Shown one piece after another: positions 60,277 to 64,000 of a DNA stretch of 64,000 nucleotides. Location: positions 143,718-207,717 of the forward strand of contig PDZV01000002.1 in assembly GCA_002753135.1 (NCBI GenBank), read 5' to 3'. Position 1 is the stretch's first letter, and each line of letters begins with the position of its first letter. This DNA comes from Magnetococcales bacterium WMHbinv6 (lineage in GTDB: Bacteria > Pseudomonadota > Magnetococcia > Magnetococcales > Magnetaquicoccaceae). Under the pieces are notes generated by a model that was given only the letters and a program-made list of their open reading frames with translations, ran no database searches and was not told the origin of the DNA. The position numbers and the translations under genes were made by a program.

Positions 60277-61964
60277 AATCCCCCCAAATCCATCCCCCCT
60301 CTTATACCGCCCCAGGTGGTATGGCCAGCGTTTGCCGTTGACGGGTGGTCCATCTTATGACTGACGCGCTGGCCGATGGAGCGCACTTCGCCACTGCCGG
60401 GTACCCCTTCCTGTACGGCTCGCCACAACATTTCCAAGGCATCCGGTCCGTCGTCATGGGCGTCGCTGCCCTCTCCCCAGCGGCGCAACTGATCGAGCAA
60501 GGTGGCCTGTCCACGATGAAAACGGATCAAACCATTGGCGATATGCGGTTGCAGACTGCTGATACGTAACCCTTTGTCCCGGGCCGGTTTGATCCCCTTG
60601 GCCGGAATGGGCACACCCTGCTGTGCCGAACGACGGATCAACTCATCTTTGAAAAATTCCTGAAACTGGATCGCCTCCACCACCCACAAGCGGCAGTCGT
60701 AGCGGGTCTGATAGCGCATCACATCATCAATGATACGGTCGGGCAGGCGGATGCGAATATCCGCCTCCAACAGATCAAGAACACCGGTGGTCCGGTCAAA
60801 ACCGCCGACCAGAATGGCGGAAGGATCCCCTTTGCCTCCCGATTTGCCCAGGGAAGGGTCCACCGCACCGAAAGTGAGCCAGGCCGGATTCTGCTCCTGC
60901 CAATAGTGGATCTCCTGAAACAGCGCCTGTTCGCTTAGCGGTTGATTCTGCAATTCGGCATCGAAGGCGGCAGCCCCATCACGGAGGCGAATTTTCATCA
61001 ACGCCTCCAGGCTGCGCACCTTGGGCCAGGAGAGGATGGCCCCGGCATCCATCTGCTGGCGATGCTGCTGATAAAAGCGGTCGGCAACCTCTTCTCCCTC
61101 CTGCAGCAGCACCGCTTGCCACTGCTGCCAGAGGGCCATATCATCCGGCCAGCGCACAATGGCCTGAAAACGCGCACTCTCCCACAACGGGTTGCGCAGC
61201 AGTCGGGCCAACAGAGAGTCACTGTGCAGCACCGTGCCGACCAACAGCACATCCATCGAATCATCGGCAGCCCCCAGTTTGAGAACCGTGCTGCGCAACC
61301 ACTCTTCCAATTGATCCCGCTGCTGACGACTGCGCACGTTGACATCATTTTCCAGATCGTCGCAAATCACCATATCTGGACGAAAATTGCCATGGCGCAG
61401 ACCGCGCATGCGTCGCCCGGAGCCAAAAGCCTGAATTTTGCTGCCACCCGTCGTGACCAGGACACCGGCCTTCCATACCGGCCCCATACCGCACACTTCG
61501 GGAAAATCAAGGGTCAGACGGGCGTTGCCAAGCAGTTCGGCTTTGATCGCCTCCAGCATGGCCGTGGCCTGGTGTTGGCTGTCCATAATGATGGGAATAT
61601 ATCGACGACTGCCGGTCACCACACACCACAAGGTAAAAATCTGGGTCACCAGCGTGGATTTGGCCTCACCACGGGGAGCAGCAATCGCCAGCTTGACCCC
61701 GTGCCGCCGGGCATGAATCAGCTTGGGCAGACGGGTATAGAGATAGGTGTGCAACAGGCTGTCGTGGGCAGAAAGATAATGGGGAAAGTAGGTTTTGGCA
61801 AAAAAGCGAAACTCACGGTGCGCCCGCCGGATACGACGGATCTGTTCTTCCGGATCCGTACTTAAACCGATGGCTTGCCGTTCAGCCTGTTGACGCAGGC
61901 GCTGGGCCAGGTCGGTCACCGCGCTTTGAAACCGTTTGCCCGCTAATGAGGTCGAATGGGTCAT
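60273..61964 (-). CDS. Orphan phage-type terminase large subunit
   Basis: A 563-residue DNA-packaging motor protein. The ATPase has the Walker A AAPRGEAKST (about residues 95-104) and Walker B MVICDDLEND (Asp202, Asp203). The RNase H-like nuclease has Asp369 in FGAVDPSLG, Glu in WVVEAIQFQEFF and the late acidic HDDGPDALEML, so both activities look intact. AGGAG sits 5 nt before ATG 61964. No portal, capsid, small terminase, integrase or attachment site is in the window. The gene lies between two hybrid kinases and its last codons overlap one of them. It may be a domesticated or stranded prophage gene. Confidence 0.88.
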   Translation of the reverse strand: MTHSTSLAGKRFQSAVTDLAQRLRQQAERQAIGLSTDPEEQIRRIRRAHREFRFFAKTYFPHYLSAHDSLLHTYLYTRLPKLIHARRHGVKLAIAAPRGEAKSTLVTQIFTLWCVVTGSRRYIPIIMDSQHQATAMLEAIKAELLGNARLTLDFPEVCGMGPVWKAGVLVTTGGSKIQAFGSGRRMRGLRHGNFRPDMVICDDLENDVNVRSRQQRDQLEEWLRSTVLKLGAADDSMDVLLVGTVLHSDSLLARLLRNPLWESARFQAIVRWPDDMALWQQWQAVLLQEGEEVADRFYQQHRQQMDAGAILSWPKVRSLEALMKIRLRDGAAAFDAELQNQPLSEQALFQEIHYWQEQNPAWLTFGAVDPSLGKSGGKGDPSAILVGGFDRTTGVLDLLEADIRIRLPDRIIDDVMRYQTRYDCRLWVVEAIQFQEFFKDELIRRSAQQGVPIPAKGIKPARDKGLRISSLQPHIANGLIRFHRGQATLLDQLRRWGEGSDAHDDGPDALEMLWRAVQEGVPGSGEVRSIGQRVSHKMDHPSTANAGHTTWGGIRGGMDLGGF

Positions 61965-62106
61965 AGATACTCCTGGCACCCGGCAATCTCCGGGAATAGT
62001 CAATAATAATAACGGTCAAAACAGCTGCCGATCAGGCAGGCCGTTTCGTATCGACATGATGCCATAAGTAACGAATGACGCGAACAGGAAGCCGTTCACA
62101 ACGCTA

Positions 62107-64000
62107 TCATGCTTCCGCAGGTGATGGATTATCCCCTTTTTTTGGGAAACGATCGAGCATTTCCAACAAATTTTGTTTGCGCAGCGGTTTGGTCAACACC
62201 GCATCACAGCCGGCGGCCAACACCTGTTCGGAGACCTCTTTCATGGCATGGGCGGTGAAGGCAATGATTGGAGTCGGCACACTGTTCACGGCTGCCTCCC
62301 ATTCACGCATGGAACGGGTTGCCTGATAACCATCCATCACCGGCATTTGAATGTCCATCAACACCAGATCAAAGGGGTTGGACTGAAACAGCGCCAACCC
62401 TTCCGCCCCATCCATCGCCGTACTCAGACGGTGAGGCGTGCGCTTCAGGAAGGCTTCCAAAAGGCGTAAATTATCTTCGGCATCGTCCACCGCCAGAATA
62501 TGCAAGCCATTGCTGGCGATTGTTGCAACAACGGGTGCAGCGGCAGTGGGCAAACTCTCGGAGGGAAGCAAGGACAAGCTCTGCATCGGCAATACGAAGG
62601 AAAAGGTGCTGCCGCTCCCCAAACAGCTCTCAACCTGAATCTGCCCTCCCATCAGAGTGACCAGCTGCCGACAGATCGACAAACCCAAACCGATTCCACC
62701 CACCCGATGCCCCACTTCGCTGTTGCCCTGCACGAATGGTTCAAAAATTTCCTGTAGACGCTCGGCCCCGATGCCGATTCCCGTATCGCTGACGGCAAAA
62801 CAGATGCGCTGCCCGTCCACACGGGTAACCGTCAGCGCAATGCTGCCCTGATGGGTAAATTTACGGGCATTGTCGATCAGATTGAACAAAATCTGTCTGA
62901 GTCGTTGACCGTCACCGCTGACCATCGGCGGCACATCGGCAGCCATCTGTATCTGCAGAGCCACCCCCCGCTCGACGATGCCGCCGCGCATCACCTCTGC
63001 CACCTCATGCAGCAACGCGGACAACGCAACGGGGTGTTGTTCCATCTCCAGTTGTCCGGCCTCAATCTTGGACAAGTCGAGCAGATCGTTGATCAAACCC
63101 ATCAGCATATTGCCGGCCTTGATCATGATATGCAGATTGCGGCGCTGTTCCTCATTCAACGCACTCTCTTGCAATGTATCGCCCATGCCGATGATGGCAT
63201 GCAGAGGAGTACGCATTTCATGGCTCATGGCCGCCAGAAAGAGCGTTTTGCTGCGATTGGCCCGTATCGCCTCCTCTTTGGCTGCTTGCAACTGCTCTTC
63301 GGTTTGTTTGCGTACGCTGATGTCGGAAACAATGCCACAAATGGCATACGGCTGCCCCTCGCTGGTCCGCAGCAAAAATTTATGGGCCAGAAAATAGCGC
63401 AGACCATCCGCCATCGGCACCCTCTCCTCGACCATGATGGTGCCGTGACGCAGCACCTCCTGGTCGCTGGCACGCAAACGGGCCGCCACCTCTGCCGGAA
63501 ACAGCTCGCTGTCACTTCTGCCACAAATTTTTTGGTTATCGATTCCCATCCACTGTTCAAATTGCCGATTGATCAGCCGATAACAGCCTTGCAAATCCTT
63601 GATAAAGATGATTGCCGGGGCATGATCAAAAATTTCCCGCTGTTGTGCATCACTTTGTTGCAATGCCGCCTCGGCGGCACCGGCCTGGCGATGAAAACGG
63701 TGGATCAACCGTTGCGAAAAATACAACACCAGGGCGATCAGCACGACAATAAGGGCAAACAAAGCGCCGTACATCTGCATGTCCTGATACCAATCGCCTC
63801 GCACCGCCTCGGCATCACGGCTGACCACCATCCACAACGGTTGATCCATCTGCAGCACCGACGGTTGAATACGCACCGCAATACCGATCCGTCCATCATG
63901 CCATTCCGGTGTCGACTGTGGCCATGACTGCGGCAGCGAGGCAGCGTTGGCCGACTCTGGCACCTGCAAAAACAGATGACCGCCCCCGTGCAAAATGGTA
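62107..64000 (-). CDS. Hybrid histidine kinase, N-terminus beyond the window
   Basis: A partial gene: the frame is open at position 64000, so the start and part of the sensor are missing. What is visible is the end of a periplasmic region, a membrane helix (YGALFALIVVLIALVLYFS) and a PAS domain (REIFDHAPAIIFIKDLQGCYR). HisKA has His in AMSHEMRTPLHAIIG, the ATPase has RLRQILFNLIDNARKF and GGIGLGLS, and a receiver has LAVDDAEDN and LVLMDIQMPVMDG. The receiver is notably similar to that of the kinase at 57982, so they are probably paralogues. The output partner is unknown. Stop at 62107. Confidence 0.93.
   Translation of the reverse strand, partial: TILHGGGHLFLQVPESANAASLPQSWPQSTPEWHDGRIGIAVRIQPSVLQMDQPLWMVVSRDAEAVRGDWYQDMQMYGALFALIVVLIALVLYFSQRLIHRFHRQAGAAEAALQQSDAQQREIFDHAPAIIFIKDLQGCYRLINRQFEQWMGIDNQKICGRSDSELFPAEVAARLRASDQEVLRHGTIMVEERVPMADGLRYFLAHKFLLRTSEGQPYAICGIVSDISVRKQTEEQLQAAKEEAIRANRSKTLFLAAMSHEMRTPLHAIIGMGDTLQESALNEEQRRNLHIMIKAGNMLMGLINDLLDLSKIEAGQLEMEQHPVALSALLHEVAEVMRGGIVERGVALQIQMAADVPPMVSGDGQRLRQILFNLIDNARKFTHQGSIALTVTRVDGQRICFAVSDTGIGIGAERLQEIFEPFVQGNSEVGHRVGGIGLGLSICRQLVTLMGGQIQVESCLGSGSTFSFVLPMQSLSLLPSESLPTAAAPVVATIASNGLHILAVDDAEDNLRLLEAFLKRTPHRLSTAMDGAEGLALFQSNPFDLVLMDIQMPVMDGYQATRSMREWEAAVNSVPTPIIAFTAHAMKEVSEQVLAAGCDAVLTKPLRKQNLLEMLDRFPKKGDNPSPAEA

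Noticed and set aside
60273..61964. Terminase considered as part of a prophage in the window
   Set aside because: No other phage-structure, integrase or attachment sequences could be found in the window.

Overview
The window looks like chromosomal DNA (GC roughly 55%) of a flagellated, sulfur-oxidising magnetotactic bacterium, most plausibly of the Magnetococcales / 'Etaproteobacteria' type. Three things point there. Positions 12625-13662 encode an actin that reads almost end to end like the magnetosome filament protein MamK. Positions 1743-5438 encode a dissimilatory sat-aprB-aprA set (sulfite to APS to sulfate). The rest is rich in hybrid histidine kinases, a chemoreceptor, HD-GYP and cyclase signalling and a flagellin. 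The taxon is inference; no rRNA gene is present.

Layout. 1-6.4 kb: hisF (minus), then rdgB, sat, aprB, aprA and a cysteine-cluster protein (plus). 6.4-6.85 kb: a 393-bp non-coding element with terminal inverted repeats and an 8-bp target duplication, inserted at the end of the next gene; a second, partial copy lies at 23.4 kb. 6.86-13.66 kb: the most interesting block. A minus-strand row (ParA-like ATPase, TolQ/MotA-like channel subunit, MotB-like subunit with OmpA-type C-terminus, YcjF/DUF697-like membrane protein) diverges from a plus-strand pair (charged, coiled-coil, unrecognised protein, then the MamK-family actin). A 230-bp spacer with several hairpins separates them. 13.85-14.74 kb: an AT-rich orphan membrane protein. 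14.8-23.1 kb (minus): mutS, a pseudokinase-PEGA-FGE-sulfatase protein, a CHASE2 adenylate/guanylate cyclase and a FecR-domain secreted protein.

23.6-26.7 kb: two translationally coupled genes, one unknown and one TPR protein. 26.7-30.5 kb (minus): a chemoreceptor followed by a GAF/RsbW-like ATPase protein. 31.1-36.7 kb (plus): cytidylate-kinase-like protein, hisE (TTG start), an RpfG-type HD-GYP regulator and a large hybrid kinase with HPt. 36.7-37.5 kb: a HIT protein and RNase P RNA. 37.7-43.4 kb: a complete tripartite RND efflux operon with ATGA overlaps. 43.5-44.5 kb: 10/20-bp GCATGCG tandem repeats and an AT-rich islet of small genes, one probably frameshifted. 44.5-46.3 kb: a secreted protein and rsmB. 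46.4-48.6 kb: flagellin, with a sigma-28-like promoter about 370 nt upstream, and a LapG-like protease. 48.6-50.6 kb: a TPR-glycosyltransferase-like protein and tRNA-Arg(CCG) with a strong promoter and terminator. 50.7-54.7 kb: trxA, then the conserved yggS-(SPOR/TPR)-proC-yggT-yggU group. 55-56.9 kb: transketolase. 57.1-64 kb: a PhnD-like binding protein with its hybrid kinase, an orphan but apparently intact phage terminase large subunit, and a second related hybrid kinase running off the window end.

Best candidate for an undescribed system: the MamK-like actin, ParA-like ATPase and proton-channel pair at 6.9-13.7 kb. It combines two cytoskeletal NTPases with an inner-membrane ion-driven stator and could be a device for positioning or force transmission. 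All start choices, operon limits and functions here come from reading the sequence without database searches.
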